DNA of 64,000 nucleotides from Caldibacillus debilis DSM 16016 (GTDB lineage: Bacteria; Bacillota; Bacilli; Bacillales; Caldibacillaceae): the NCBI RefSeq assembly GCF_000383875.1, contig NZ_KB912882.1, positions 26,612-90,611 on the forward strand, written 5' to 3'. Under the pieces are notes generated by a model. It did no database searches. It had not been told where the DNA came from and worked only from the letters and a program-made list of their open reading frames with translations. Position 1 is the stretch's first letter. Each line of letters starts with the position of its first letter. Position numbers and translations under genes: made by a program. Shown here one piece after another: positions 44,434 through 56,186 of this stretch.

Positions 44434-45264
44434 GTGAAAAAAAGAACGCTCACCATTGTCCTGATCCTTGCCGCAATGGCACTTTCCGGCTGTAAAAGCG
44501 CCGAAACGGAAGGCGCCTTTTTCCATGATTATTTCGTGGCCCCGTTCATCATGATGATCAAAGCCCTGGGGACCTTTTTCAACAGCAATTACGGCCTGGC
44601 CATCATCGCCATCACCCTCATCGTCCGTTTTGCCTTGCTGCCGCTGGTCCTCCATACGACGAAAAAGCAGCAGATCATGAAACAAAAGATGGAGATCATC
44701 CGTCCGGAAATGGAGGCGATCCAAAAGCGGCTGAAAGCGGCGAAAACAAAGGAAGAACAGGCGAAGCTCCAGCAAGAAATGATCCAGTTGTACCAAAAGC
44801 ACAATTTTAATCCCTTCTCGATGGGATGCCTTCCGATGCTTTTGCAAATTCCGATCTGGACGGGGCTTTATTACGCCATCCGCCTGTCCCCGGAAATTTA
44901 CACCCATTCCTTCCTTTGGTTCAATCTGGGGAAGCCGGATACGATTTTGGCGGTGATCGCGGCCATCGCCTATTATATCCAGTTCCAAGTTTCCTTGTTT
45001 AATATCCCGGCCGAACAGCAGGCGCAAATGAAAATGGTCGGGTTCCTGTCGCCGGCCATGATCTTTGTCGCATCCCTTACCACCTCTTCGGCCCTCGCCC
45101 TCTATTGGGTGGTCAGCGGTCTGTTCCTGATCATCCAGACCTATTTCACAAAGCTTTATTACCAGCCGAAGTTGGAGGCCGCCTACGGGATCGGAAAAAA
45201 AGCCGATAACCAAGCGCCGGGCGGAAAAGAAAACAGGCATAAAAAATCCCCGCAAAAAAAATAA
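44434..45264 (+). CDS. yidC2: Membrane protein insertase YidC2 (OxaA2, YqjG type)
   Basis: YidC/OxaA/SpoIIIJ-family insertase of 276 residues that inserts and folds membrane proteins. Lipoprotein signal with lipobox LSGC (Cys20), followed by five conserved membrane segments; the core region is FFHDYFVAPF to YYQPKLEAAYG. The conserved groove Arg is in LIVRFALLPLV. Start GTG, with an AGGAGG site hidden in the stem at 44417. It would be induced when the main insertase fails, as in B. subtilis. A basic tail and double terminator follow. Confidence 0.95.
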   Translation: MKKRTLTIVLILAAMALSGCKSAETEGAFFHDYFVAPFIMMIKALGTFFNSNYGLAIIAITLIVRFALLPLVLHTTKKQQIMKQKMEIIRPEMEAIQKRLKAAKTKEEQAKLQQEMIQLYQKHNFNPFSMGCLPMLLQIPIWTGLYYAIRLSPEIYTHSFLWFNLGKPDTILAVIAAIAYYIQFQVSLFNIPAEQQAQMKMVGFLSPAMIFVASLTTSSALALYWVVSGLFLIIQTYFTKLYYQPKLEAAYGIGKKADNQAPGGKENRHKKSPQKK

Positions 45265-45328
45265 AAGGGCGGCCGGGATCTTCCTCCTCCGGAGGGAAAA
45301 CCCCGGGAAGATCCCCATGCGCCCTTTG

Positions 45329-45366
45329 AAACGGATCCGAGTTTTTCCGGATCCGTTTTTATTTTT
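45329..45366 (+). terminator. Terminator after yidC2
   Basis: Perfect 10-bp stem AAACGGATCC / GGATCCGTTT and a T-rich tail. A second long hairpin (GGGATCTTCC with GGGAAGATCC) lies at 45264-45325. Confidence 0.9.
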
Positions 45367-45688
45367 GTCATCCAAACGACGGCCGGCGGCGGAAGGCCCG
45401 CTAGTTTCGCGGGCGGACACGGCCCGGGCCCTCGTTTCTTCCGGCAGAACCGATCTCCATCCGCGACCCCTGTTTTCCGCGGACCCTTCGGCATTTCTCC
45501 CCGTCCTTCGGCCGGAAACCGGTAGGAAAAGACAGGATATCTTCTTTTTCGACAAGAACGTCTGTTCATTCCATAAAATGTAATTATTTACATAATTTTA
45601 TAAAATCGTCTTGATATAACAGAATTATGGTAATATATTAAATAGTAGAAAATTTTATTATTAAACGATAATAAAAAGGGGGATGAAC
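45367..45688. promoter_or_regulatory. AT-rich upstream region of comK
   Basis: From 45575 to 45682 the DNA is strongly AT-rich. AAAATGTAATTAT (45575-45587) is close to one ComK AT-box (AAAA-N5-TTTT, 7 of 8), but its partner box is not clear. Autoregulation is expected from the family and only weakly seen here. Confidence 0.45.
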
Positions 45689-46222
45689 ATGGATTACGCG
45701 GTTTCAAAAGATGTGACCAAAGATAACGGCTACCATATCCGGACGAAAACGTATGCCATCAAGCCTTGGGCCTTCGAGAAAAATTTTTCCGTCGTTTTCG
45801 ATGAAGACGGGATCTTCCTGGTGGAAAAAAAGCCGATCAGGCTCATCGAAGAAGCCTGCATCATTTACGGAAGTTCGCTTTCCGGGCGGAGAACGGCCGT
45901 CATCGAACAGTTCGACTATCCCTTTAAGACCCCCATCCCCATCTCGCCTGAAAAATATATTTTCGCCTATCCCTCCGCATCGATTACTTCGCCGGAATGC
46001 GAGTGGTTTTTCGCCAATAATATCCTCCATATTGCAAATAATACGAAAGCTTACGGATCCGTCGTCACCTTCCGGAACGGAACGAAGATCACCTCCGCCA
46101 CTCCTCCCCATCTTTTGAAAAAACAGCTGGAGCGGACGGCCCTCTGCATGATCATGCTCGTCATGAACAACCGGATGGAGTACCAGCGGATCTTTTCCAA
46201 ATTGTTCGAAATCGCCCAGTAG
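45689..46222 (+). CDS. comK: Competence transcription factor ComK
   Basis: ComK-family protein of 177 residues, the master activator of DNA-uptake genes. Family marks are IYGSSLSGRR near residue 60, YPSASITSPECEWF near 95, and FRNGT, with the usual length. Start ATG 45689 is placed because AGGGGG is 6 bases upstream; ATG 45683 would abut it. It stands alone with an AT-rich promoter. The C-terminal end is shorter than that of B. subtilis ComK, so control by MecA/ClpC may differ. Confidence 0.88.
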   Translation: MDYAVSKDVTKDNGYHIRTKTYAIKPWAFEKNFSVVFDEDGIFLVEKKPIRLIEEACIIYGSSLSGRRTAVIEQFDYPFKTPIPISPEKYIFAYPSASITSPECEWFFANNILHIANNTKAYGSVVTFRNGTKITSATPPHLLKKQLERTALCMIMLVMNNRMEYQRIFSKLFEIAQ

Positions 46223-46454
46223 ACTTTCCCCGGAAGAAAATTTTTTTAACATAATATTTCTAATTAAGAATATGATATGCGTATAATTTCTATTTTTGAA
46301 TATCAGCGCACGGCAATGGGCCCTCGGAACGCCGGCATCCCCTTTTGGCGGATTTTGCCGAAGGATGCAATTTCTTCTATTCTCCTGGCATCCCATATAT
46401 TACAATGGAGATAATGGCACCCTTTCCTGAAAATCAGTATGAAGGAGATTTTCC

Positions 46455-47606
46455 ATGAAAAAATTGGCAATCTTTCTGGCCGTCCTTCTTTGCATGGCGG
46501 CCCTGTCCCTGACGACGGTCCTGTCGATCCGCCATAAGGCTCTGCCGGCGTCCGCCTCCGGCCTCAAATTTCGCGGCAATACGGGAATCATGACAACGGA
46601 ATCGGTTTTCAAATCATGGAAACAGACCGCGAAAATCGGGGCTGTCGGAGATATCCTGATCCACGACTGGCTTTATGAAGACGCATTTACCGGAAGCGGC
46701 TATGACTTTAAACCGATGTTTCAATATGTCAAGGACGAGATGCGAAATGCGGATCTGCTGCTGGCCAATCAGGAAACGGTTCTCGGCGGCGTGGAGCTGG
46801 GGCTTTCCAGCTACCCCACCTTCAACAGCCCGCAGGAAGTCGGCGATGCGCTGATCGGCAGCGGCGTCGACATCGTCTCCACCGCCAACAACCACACCCT
46901 CGACCGGGGCGAACGGGCGATCTTGAATGCCATCGCCTATTATGAAAGGGCCGGCCTTCCCTACGTCGGCCATTTTAAAAGCGAAAGCGACCGGCAAACC
47001 TTGCGGATTTTGTCGGCGAACGGCATATCCTTCGCATTTCTGGCCTACACCTACGGAACGAACGGCATCCCCGTGCCGGAAGGGAAACCCTATTTGGTCA
47101 ATTTGATCGATTTGGAGGCGATGAAGCGGGAAATCAAACGGGCGCGGGAAAGAGCGGACGTTGTTGTCATGAGCCTGCATTGGGGAAACGAATATCAGCG
47201 TTTTCCGTCGGAGGAACAAAAAAAGATCGCCCGGGAATTGGCCGAAAGCGGAGCGGATATCATTTTCGGCCATCACCCCCACGTCCTCCAGCCTTTCGAA
47301 TGGATCGAAACGAAAGGAAGAAAGGTCTTTGTCGCCTACTCCCTGGGGAATTTTCTTTCCGGACAGATGTGGGATTACAAGGACATCGGGGGGATCGTGA
47401 AGATTCAAGTGACAAAAACCGTCGATGGGGGCGGGACGAAAATCGAATTGCATTCTCCGGAATTCTTTCCCACCTACGTTTCCAATCAACATCTTCACCG
47501 GTACCGCATCGTCCCGCTGAAGGATGCGGGAAGGTTCGGCTTGCCGGACGCAAGGCATAAACAGGAAGAAATTCTGCAACATATGTTTCAATGGATCCAT
47601 CCTTGA
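46455..47606 (+). CDS. CapA-family poly-gamma-glutamate/metallophosphatase-like protein
   Basis: CapA/PgsA-type protein of 383 residues. N-terminal signal anchor (residues 1-28), then a calcineurin-like fold with GAVGDILIHDW, ANQETVLGG, STANNHTLDRG, HWGNEYQ and FGHHPHVLQPFE motifs carrying the metal ligands. Such proteins act in PGA export or cell-envelope polymer metabolism; here no pgsBC genes are near, so PGA synthesis is not supported. Ribosome site AAGGAG, spacing 7. Extracytoplasmic, membrane-anchored. Confidence 0.88.
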   Translation: MKKLAIFLAVLLCMAALSLTTVLSIRHKALPASASGLKFRGNTGIMTTESVFKSWKQTAKIGAVGDILIHDWLYEDAFTGSGYDFKPMFQYVKDEMRNADLLLANQETVLGGVELGLSSYPTFNSPQEVGDALIGSGVDIVSTANNHTLDRGERAILNAIAYYERAGLPYVGHFKSESDRQTLRILSANGISFAFLAYTYGTNGIPVPEGKPYLVNLIDLEAMKREIKRARERADVVVMSLHWGNEYQRFPSEEQKKIARELAESGADIIFGHHPHVLQPFEWIETKGRKVFVAYSLGNFLSGQMWDYKDIGGIVKIQVTKTVDGGGTKIELHSPEFFPTYVSNQHLHRYRIVPLKDAGRFGLPDARHKQEEILQHMFQWIHP

Positions 47607-47790
47607 AGCAGAGTTTCCGGTGCGGGAAAGGGGCCCGATCCAAGTTCCGCGGCAAGTGCGCCCCGTCTCAAACGGGCCGGTCGGCCGGTCCGTTTCCGCT
47701 TTTTGGAATGCGGACCGGCATTCATCCGGCCTGAAAAAACGGGATGGCCCGGACCCTTCCCCGTTTCTTTTTTTGCCGTTAAAGGAATGC

Positions 47791-48117
47791 TTATTTTTCC
47801 TTTTCCGTTGTTGAAAGTTTGCGGAACAGGACGGCCCCGGGATCGATCCCTTCCTTTTCCAGGACTTTCTTCTCCAAGTCCCCGATCAAATCAAAATGGG
47901 AATAGCCGTCCTTCCGCCGGTGGATCCATTCCCTCTTCAATCCGTACTTTTTCCCCCACTCCGCCAATTTGTCCAGATCTTTGCAGCCCACTTTCGTCAC
48001 CGTTTTCGCCCGGGGAAACCGCTCGTCGTACCAAAAATGGGTGATGAAGGCGATTTGGCCCTCATCGATTTTCCTTTTCCATTCTTCCAATTGTTTCCGG
48101 GTGATTCCAAACGCCAC
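47791..48117 (-). CDS. YneQ-like conserved protein
   Basis: Protein of 108 residues resembling B. subtilis YneQ (VAFGITRKQLEEWKRKIDEGQIAFITHFWYDERFP, then TKVGCKDLDKLAEWGKKYGL). Function unknown. GTG 48117 has AAGGTG 6 bases upstream; a longer version to 48177 lacks a site. It lies near tlp as in B. subtilis. The family call is from memory of sequence similarity. Confidence 0.65.
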   Translation of the reverse strand: MAFGITRKQLEEWKRKIDEGQIAFITHFWYDERFPRAKTVTKVGCKDLDKLAEWGKKYGLKREWIHRRKDGYSHFDLIGDLEKKVLEKEGIDPGAVLFRKLSTTEKEK

Positions 48118-48518
48118 AGGAGACACCTTCTTTGCCCTTTGTTCTGTCTTGTCGATGGCCGCAAAGCCCGTCTCCATTGTATCACACCGGTTGCCCGCCG
48201 TTCATGTTTCCGGCTTGATAGCGATTGTTCCGCGCCCGGGTTTTCCTGACTTTTTCCATCGGCAGCGCAGAGGCCCGATGCCAAGACCTGTCCTTTTGCA
48301 AAACCGGTCCGAAAAGTCCGCCTTTTATATCCGATCTTGAGACATTTTGCTCCGCAACGATTCCCGGACAGCGGAAAACCCGTCTGCCAATCCGACCGGC
48401 TCCGGCAGGACGGCCTTCCGCCGCCACCCATTCGGGCGCTTTTCCGGCATGAAAAACCCCTTCCGGATGCGGCGCATGAACCGCCGGCTGCCGGAAGGGG
48501 CGTCCCCACACTTCCCGT
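48118..48518. other. Intergenic between yneQ-like gene and tlp
   Basis: No gene seen; a GC-rich stretch with no clear hairpin ending in T. Confidence 0.4.
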
Positions 48519-48743
48519 TTATTCCTCGTGGGCGTTTCGGTATTCATCTTTGATTTCTTCCCGCATTCCCCGGATGCTTTCCCGCCGCCGTTCATTTTTC
48601 TCTTCGATGGCCCGTTTTTGTTCGGGGTTGGCCGTATCTGCCGACTCTTCGGCCCTTTCGATGTTCTCCAACGTATTTTGGACCATTTCCTGCAATTTTT
48701 CCACATTGTCCGAACGATCATCCGGTTTCGGCCGGTTTTCCAT
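48519..48743 (-). CDS. tlp: Small acid-soluble spore protein Tlp
   Basis: 74-residue protein matching Tlp: MENRPKPDDRSDNVEKLQEMVQNT with ENIERAEESADTANPEQKRAI. Tlp is a minor spore protein made in the forespore under sigma-G. ATG 48743 has AAGGAGG 6 bases upstream. A sigma-G promoter is expected and was not looked for in detail. The neighbourhood (yneQ, acnA) agrees with B. subtilis. Confidence 0.92.
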   Translation of the reverse strand: MENRPKPDDRSDNVEKLQEMVQNTLENIERAEESADTANPEQKRAIEEKNERRRESIRGMREEIKDEYRNAHEE

Positions 48744-49029
48744 AATGACCCTCCTTCGCTGATAAGATGTCATTCTTACTATGTCCAAAACGGGAAGAAA
48801 TATGAAGGCTGGTCTTCACCCGGAGGGGAGGAATAATCCATCGGATTTCACCGCACGTTGAAACAGAAAAGCCGCCGGGCCAAAAGGGATGCCGGCCCGG
48901 CGGCTTTCGGGTGAAAATCCTGCCTGCAAATCCAGCTTTGGAAAGCGTCCGGCTTGTTCGGAAGCAAGCCGGATAACGGTAACGGCCCCTCCCCGTCCTT
49001 CATCCCGGGGAGGGGGGAAATATGTGAAA

Positions 49030-49161
49030 TCAATTGGATTTTCGCAACATCTTATTTTCGATCATTTTTTCAATCTTTTCCAGTTCTTTTTGGTTTTTCA
49101 GGATTTCCGTTTTGTTTGCCTGAACCAATTCCGTGAAAGAAAGCCTTTTCAACTTCCTCAT
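49030..49161 (-). CDS. FbpB-family small basic protein
   Basis: 43-residue protein, missed by length cut-offs: MRKLKRLSFTELVQANKTEI, then Lys-rich helix with EKIEKMIENK. It matches the Fur-regulated basic protein FbpB family, small partners of the iron-sparing sRNA FsrA that help shut down iron-rich enzymes such as aconitase. AAGGAG lies 10 bases upstream, with TATAAT further up. It sits just downstream of acnA on the same strand. No convincing Fur box was found, so iron control is unproven. Confidence 0.6.
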   Translation of the reverse strand: MRKLKRLSFTELVQANKTEILKNQKELEKIEKMIENKMLRKSN

Positions 49162-49524
49162 CGCACCATCACTCCTTCGGTTTCATTATAGCATCTATTA
49201 TTTCCAAATTCCGTTTCAATTATGACAAATTTTTGAAAATTTTCCTTTCCGTTAAGATTCACGGAATATCCTCTGTCCGGTGCGTGCGATCCGGAACCCG
49301 GGCGGAACAAGCCCTGCCCGATCCGCCGGAAAGAGAAAAGGGCGAAGGGAAAAAGGTTTTCCTTTGTCCGCGGATTGGTTCCGGCGGTTACAAAAAAGAC
49401 GAAAGGGGAACGAAGGGCCCGAAAAAGGGAAGAATATGGAATAACCGACCCAATCGACGGATAAGGCGGCGAAACCGGGCGGCCGGTTCCGGCTATTCCC
49501 ATCCTTTCCGCCCAAAACCTTTTT
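49162..49524. other. Intergenic between acnA and the fbpB-like gene
   Basis: Contains the promoter of the small gene (TATAAT on the minus strand near 49187). No other gene seen. Confidence 0.5.
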
Positions 49525-49565
49525 CCGAAAAAATAAAGGGGATGTCCCATGGAACATCCCCTTTT
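49525..49565 (-). terminator. Terminator after acnA
   Basis: Perfect 11-bp outer stem AAAGGGGATGT / ACATCCCCTTT, T run on the minus strand (from the AAAAAATA run). Confidence 0.9.
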
Positions 49566-49580
49566 GCCCGGATTCGCTGC

Positions 49581-52301
<2,721 letters not shown>

Positions 52302-52423
52302 AAAGACTCCCCCTTTGCTCTTCCCCCTGTCGAACGGCGACGGTTTCGACAGGTTTTTTTCTCCATTGTTTATCTTAATATATTTTTATATATAAGTAAA
52401 TGAAAAGAACGTTATCGTTTTTT

Positions 52424-52465
52424 ATAAATAAAACTTATCATTTAAAAATAAAACTTATCATTTAA
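52424..52465 (-). promoter_or_regulatory. CcpC-like dyad and tandem 20-bp repeat upstream of acnA
   Basis: ATAA-ATAAAAC-TTAT at 52424-52438 fits the CcpC dyad ATAA-N7-TTAT. The 20-bp unit AAATAAAACTTATCATTTAA occurs at 52426-52445 and again at 52446-52465. The second copy keeps only the TTAT half. About 125 bases upstream of the acnA start. Confidence 0.6.
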
Positions 52466-52512
52466 AGAAAAAGCAACGCTCCCGTTTTACCGGGAGCGCT
52501 GCCTATGCGTAT

Positions 52513-52584
52513 GGGGCATGCAGGATTCGAACCTGCGACCTTCTGATTAAGAGTCAGCTGCTCTACCAGCTAAGCTAATGCCCC
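52513..52584 (-). tRNA. tRNA-Lys (anticodon CTT)
   Basis: Cloverleaf on the minus strand: acceptor GGGGCAT pairs with ATGCCCC, anticodon loop CTCTTAA gives CTT, T-loop GTTCGAATC. CCA is not encoded. Confidence 0.92.
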
Positions 52585-52952
52585 GTCATTCAACAGTGAT
52601 TATATTAACATAATAAATCAAAAAGATCAATCATTGTTTTAAAAAAATTTCTCGAAAAAATGCCTGCTTCCCGCGGCGGAAAAACATAGGCCCTGGAAGG
52701 ATGAAACCAAACGGTTCGCCTGCCCGTTTTCCCTGAATCCGGGCAAAACCTCGGCGAAAACGCCTTCGGTTCCGCGCCGCCTTCCATGCGCCGGAAAAAG
52801 ACGAATCCTCCCGCCCTTGTCTTGCGCCTTCCGGATCCGCAAGCCATCCTTCCTTTTATCTTAAACGGTTCACCGGCTCAAGCGGGCGGTTCGGGAAAGC
52901 GGCAAATCAAGCAAAAAACCCTCCGCTGCGGCTTGCATGAACCCGCATCCCC
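52585..52952. other. Intergenic, no gene seen
   Basis: Between tRNA-Lys and the DUF4352 gene; frames lack ribosome sites. Confidence 0.4.
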
Positions 52953-53549
52953 TTATTTTTTGATGTCCTTTTCCGTAAACATCCAAACCGCAGAGATGTT
53001 TTCATTCAACGGATTTTTGAAGTCCACGATGTAATGGTCGGAAACGGCGCTGTCGAAGGCGACCTCACCGGTCATTTTTTCCCCGGGTTTCAACAGACGG
53101 CTGATATCCCCCTTCGTTTCTATCAACGCGAGATCCTGCTTTTCATTGTCAGCGAGGAGCGTCAACAGCGGCAGCGGGGTGATTTTGACCTCCCGGTCGC
53201 CATGATTGGCAATTTCAAATTCGAGCCCGATAAATTTGCCCCGGCTCGCTTTGATATGCCCGACGATGATCTCCCGCACCCGCAAAAGTTTCACCGTCAA
53301 CCCGTTCAAATTTTGCTGGTCGCCTATCCTGTAAATTTTCCCCTTCCCTTTTTCCTTCGCATCCGGATTGGCTTCCGCTTCGTCGGGAAGTTTCGCCGAA
53401 ACCTGAACTTCTTTCACTTTCGCCGCATGGGTCGGCCTTTCTTTGGCCGTTTCCTCATTCGCGTTCCTCGATGCCAGAAAACCGGCCATCATGACAAAAA
53501 ACATCGCCGCAGTGACGATGAAAAAAATCGTCTTTGGTCGAATATTCAT
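52953..53549 (-). CDS. Secreted DUF4352 (telokin-like) protein
   Basis: Protein of 198 residues with an N-terminal signal/anchor (residues 8-26), a Glu/Lys-rich linker and a C-terminal immunoglobulin-like DUF4352 domain (FIGLEFEIANHGDREVKI, then LLKPGEKMTGEVAFD). The family is extracytoplasmic, often a lipoprotein; this one lacks a lipobox Cys. ATG 53549 has AGGAGG 6 bases upstream. Function unknown; no partner gene. Confidence 0.78.
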   Translation of the reverse strand: MNIRPKTIFFIVTAAMFFVMMAGFLASRNANEETAKERPTHAAKVKEVQVSAKLPDEAEANPDAKEKGKGKIYRIGDQQNLNGLTVKLLRVREIIVGHIKASRGKFIGLEFEIANHGDREVKITPLPLLTLLADNEKQDLALIETKGDISRLLKPGEKMTGEVAFDSAVSDHYIVDFKNPLNENISAVWMFTEKDIKK

Positions 53550-53776
53550 TATTTTCCTCCTAAATAAGCCGAAATTCCTAGAAGTAATTGTAGGACAAGT
53601 TTCGGCATCTGTAAATAAGTTTTTCAGAATATTCATATGGATGTCATACATTGGCGGCGGTCTGATTCAAATCAGCCGGCCCGAAAAATTTCGGAACTGG
53701 AAATATTTCTGGAAAAATCCGCCCGATTGTCGTAAAATCAAACTAAAATATTAAGGAAAAAACGGAGGTCTTCAGG

Positions 53777-55150
53777 ATGGAAAACGTTCAAGAATACTTC
53801 AGGAAAAACAGGGATGAGCATCTCCGGCAGCTGAAGGAATTTTTATCGATTCCGAGCATCAGCTCCCTGTCGGTACATAAAGAAGACGTGCAAAAATGCG
53901 CCGAGTGGCTGGCGGATCAATGCCAATCGATCGGCCTGGAAAACGTCCGGGTGTTTCCGACGAAAGGCCATCCCGTCGTGTATGCCGATTGGCTCCATGC
54001 GGAAGGGGCTCCCACCGTCCTCATTTACGGCCATTACGACGTGCAGCCGGTCGACCCCCTCGATTTATGGGAAACGCCACCTTTTGAGCCCGTCATCCGG
54101 GATGAAAAAATTTACGCCCGGGGCTCCTCTGACGACAAGGGCCAAGTCTTCATGCATATCAAGACGCTGGAAGCCCTGCTCAAGACGGAGGGCAAGCTTC
54201 CGGTCAATGTCAAGCTGATCATCGAGGGGGAAGAGGAAATCGGCAGCCCCCATCTGCCCGAATTTGTCGAGGAACATCAACAGCTTCTTGCCGCGGACTG
54301 CCTGGTGATATCCGACACGGACATGATCGCCGAAGGACGGCCGAGCATCTGCTACGGATTGAGGGGACTGGCCGGTTTGCAAATCGATTTGACTGGGCCC
54401 AAGAAGGATCTGCACTCGGGCCAATACGGCGGCGGCGTGCAAAATCCGGCCCACGCCCTGGCGGAGCTGATCGCATCCTTCCACGACGAAAAGGGAAGGG
54501 TGGCGGTGGAAGGCTTCTACGATCGGGTGGCTGAAATTTCCGAGGCGGAAAGAAAGGCGCTGGCCGCCCTAGACTTGGATGAGGAAGAGATCCGCAAAGA
54601 GCTGGGTGTGCCCGAACTTTACGGCGAAGAAGGGTATACCTACGTAGAAAGAACGTCGGTCCGCCCGACATTGGAAGTCAACGGCATGTTCAGCGGATTC
54701 CAGGACGAAGGGATCAAGACCGTCCTGCCGGCGAAGGCCACCGCAAAAATCACATGCCGCCTCGTGCCCGACCAGGATCCGGAAGAAATCCTGCAATTAA
54801 TTGAAAAACATATCGAAAAACATTTGCCGAAGGGCGTCACATACCAAGTGACCCGTTTCGACAAGGGGGAACCGTTCGTAACGCCGCTGGACCATCCCGC
54901 CATTCAAGCGGCGGCCAGGGCTTATGAAAAGGTTTATAAGGTGCCGGTCACCTTCACGAGAAGCGGCGGATCCATTCCCATCGTCGCCACCTTCCATAAA
55001 CTGCTGAACCTTCCCGTCGTCCTGATGGGCTTTGGACTGCCTTCGGAAAACGTCCACTCCCCGAATGAGCACTTCCATCTGGAAAACTTCGACAAAGGCC
55101 TGTTGACCCTTTCGATCTACTGGCATGAATTGAATAATTCCCTCCGGTGA
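53777..55150 (+). CDS. M20 family zinc dipeptidase
   Basis: 457-residue dipeptidase paralogous to that at 233. Motifs: GHYDVQPVDP (His86, Asp88), RGSSDDKGQ (Asp119), EGEEEIGSPH and the closing SPNEH. It is closer to the CNDP-type dipeptidases than the first copy. GGAGG lies 8 bases before ATG. No operon. Confidence 0.9.
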   Translation: MENVQEYFRKNRDEHLRQLKEFLSIPSISSLSVHKEDVQKCAEWLADQCQSIGLENVRVFPTKGHPVVYADWLHAEGAPTVLIYGHYDVQPVDPLDLWETPPFEPVIRDEKIYARGSSDDKGQVFMHIKTLEALLKTEGKLPVNVKLIIEGEEEIGSPHLPEFVEEHQQLLAADCLVISDTDMIAEGRPSICYGLRGLAGLQIDLTGPKKDLHSGQYGGGVQNPAHALAELIASFHDEKGRVAVEGFYDRVAEISEAERKALAALDLDEEEIRKELGVPELYGEEGYTYVERTSVRPTLEVNGMFSGFQDEGIKTVLPAKATAKITCRLVPDQDPEEILQLIEKHIEKHLPKGVTYQVTRFDKGEPFVTPLDHPAIQAAARAYEKVYKVPVTFTRSGGSIPIVATFHKLLNLPVVLMGFGLPSENVHSPNEHFHLENFDKGLLTLSIYWHELNNSLR

Positions 55151-55262
55151 CGGGGATTTTTCCCCGTTACCCGGTTTTTTGCGCCTTTTTTCGTTCCGGG
55201 AAAACCGTTATAATGGGGAAGGAACGGTTCCGCTTCAAGAAAAAGAAAAAGGTGTGAGAAAA

Positions 55263-56138
55263 TTGATCAAATGCATTGCGACGGACATGGACGGCACCCT
55301 TTTGAATATGGATCAAACCATCAGCAAAGAGAACGCGGAGGCGATCCGGACGGCCAGGAAAAGGGGCGTCGAAGTCATCGTTTGTACGGGGAGGTCCTAT
55401 GAAGGCGCCCGTTTTCCGTTGACGGAAGCCGGGCTGGAATGTTTCCTGATCTGCATGAACGGCGCCCAAATCCGCACCTTTGACGGGGAGATCCTTTCTT
55501 CCATTCCCCTCGATCCGGCAATCGTCCGGAGCGTCCATCCGATCCTCGAAAAATATCAAATCTATTACGAGATGTATACGAACAAAGGGCAGCTTTCCAC
55601 CGAATACGAACATGCGGTGGCCACGGTGGCCGACATCCTTTCCAAAATCGGCAATTTCCCCTCGTTCAAGAAGGTGATGGAGGGAGTCATCACCCGTTTC
55701 GCCAAAGGAAAAATAAAATTCGTCGGGGACTACGGGCCCATCTTTTCCGATCCCTCCTACGAAATCTATAAAATCATCGCCTTTTCTTTAAACGAGGAAA
55801 AACTGGAACGGGCAAGAGAGGAACTGCAAAGGATCGGCGGAATCGCCATCAGCTCCTCATGGCACAACAATTTGGAGATCACCGATATCCGGGCCCAAAA
55901 AGGGATCGCCCTGGAAACATTCGTCGCCTTAAAAGGCTGGTCATTAAAGGAGACGATGGCCATCGGGGACAACTACAACGACGTCTCCATGTTGGAACGG
56001 GCGGGCTTTTCCGTCGCCATGGGAAACGCGCCGGAGGATATCAAAAAAATCTGCCATTACGTCACGGACACAAACGACAACCACGGGTTCAGCAAGGCGG
56101 TATACAAGATCCTCGAGATGAACGAACAAGCGATATAA
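55263..56138 (+). CDS. Cof-type HAD-IIB hydrolase
   Basis: Haloacid-dehalogenase phosphatase of about 291 residues. Motif I DMDGTLLN, motif II VCTGRS, motif IV IGDNYNDVSML, with a type-IIB cap between; these act on sugar phosphates, FMN or related compounds. TTG 55263 (spacing 8 from AAGGTG) is preferred; GTG 55254 is possible. Convergent with thiT across a shared terminator. Confidence 0.88.
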   Translation: MIKCIATDMDGTLLNMDQTISKENAEAIRTARKRGVEVIVCTGRSYEGARFPLTEAGLECFLICMNGAQIRTFDGEILSSIPLDPAIVRSVHPILEKYQIYYEMYTNKGQLSTEYEHAVATVADILSKIGNFPSFKKVMEGVITRFAKGKIKFVGDYGPIFSDPSYEIYKIIAFSLNEEKLERAREELQRIGGIAISSSWHNNLEITDIRAQKGIALETFVALKGWSLKETMAIGDNYNDVSMLERAGFSVAMGNAPEDIKKICHYVTDTNDNHGFSKAVYKILEMNEQAI

Positions 56139-56156
56139 CGAATGTACGCCAAACCA

Positions 56157-56186
56157 AAAAGGGTGCCCGATGTTTCGGGCACCCTT
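56157..56186. terminator. Shared terminator between HAD gene and thiT
   Basis: Perfect 12-bp stem AAGGGTGCCCGA / TCGGGCACCCTT with loop TGTT. Confidence 0.85.
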
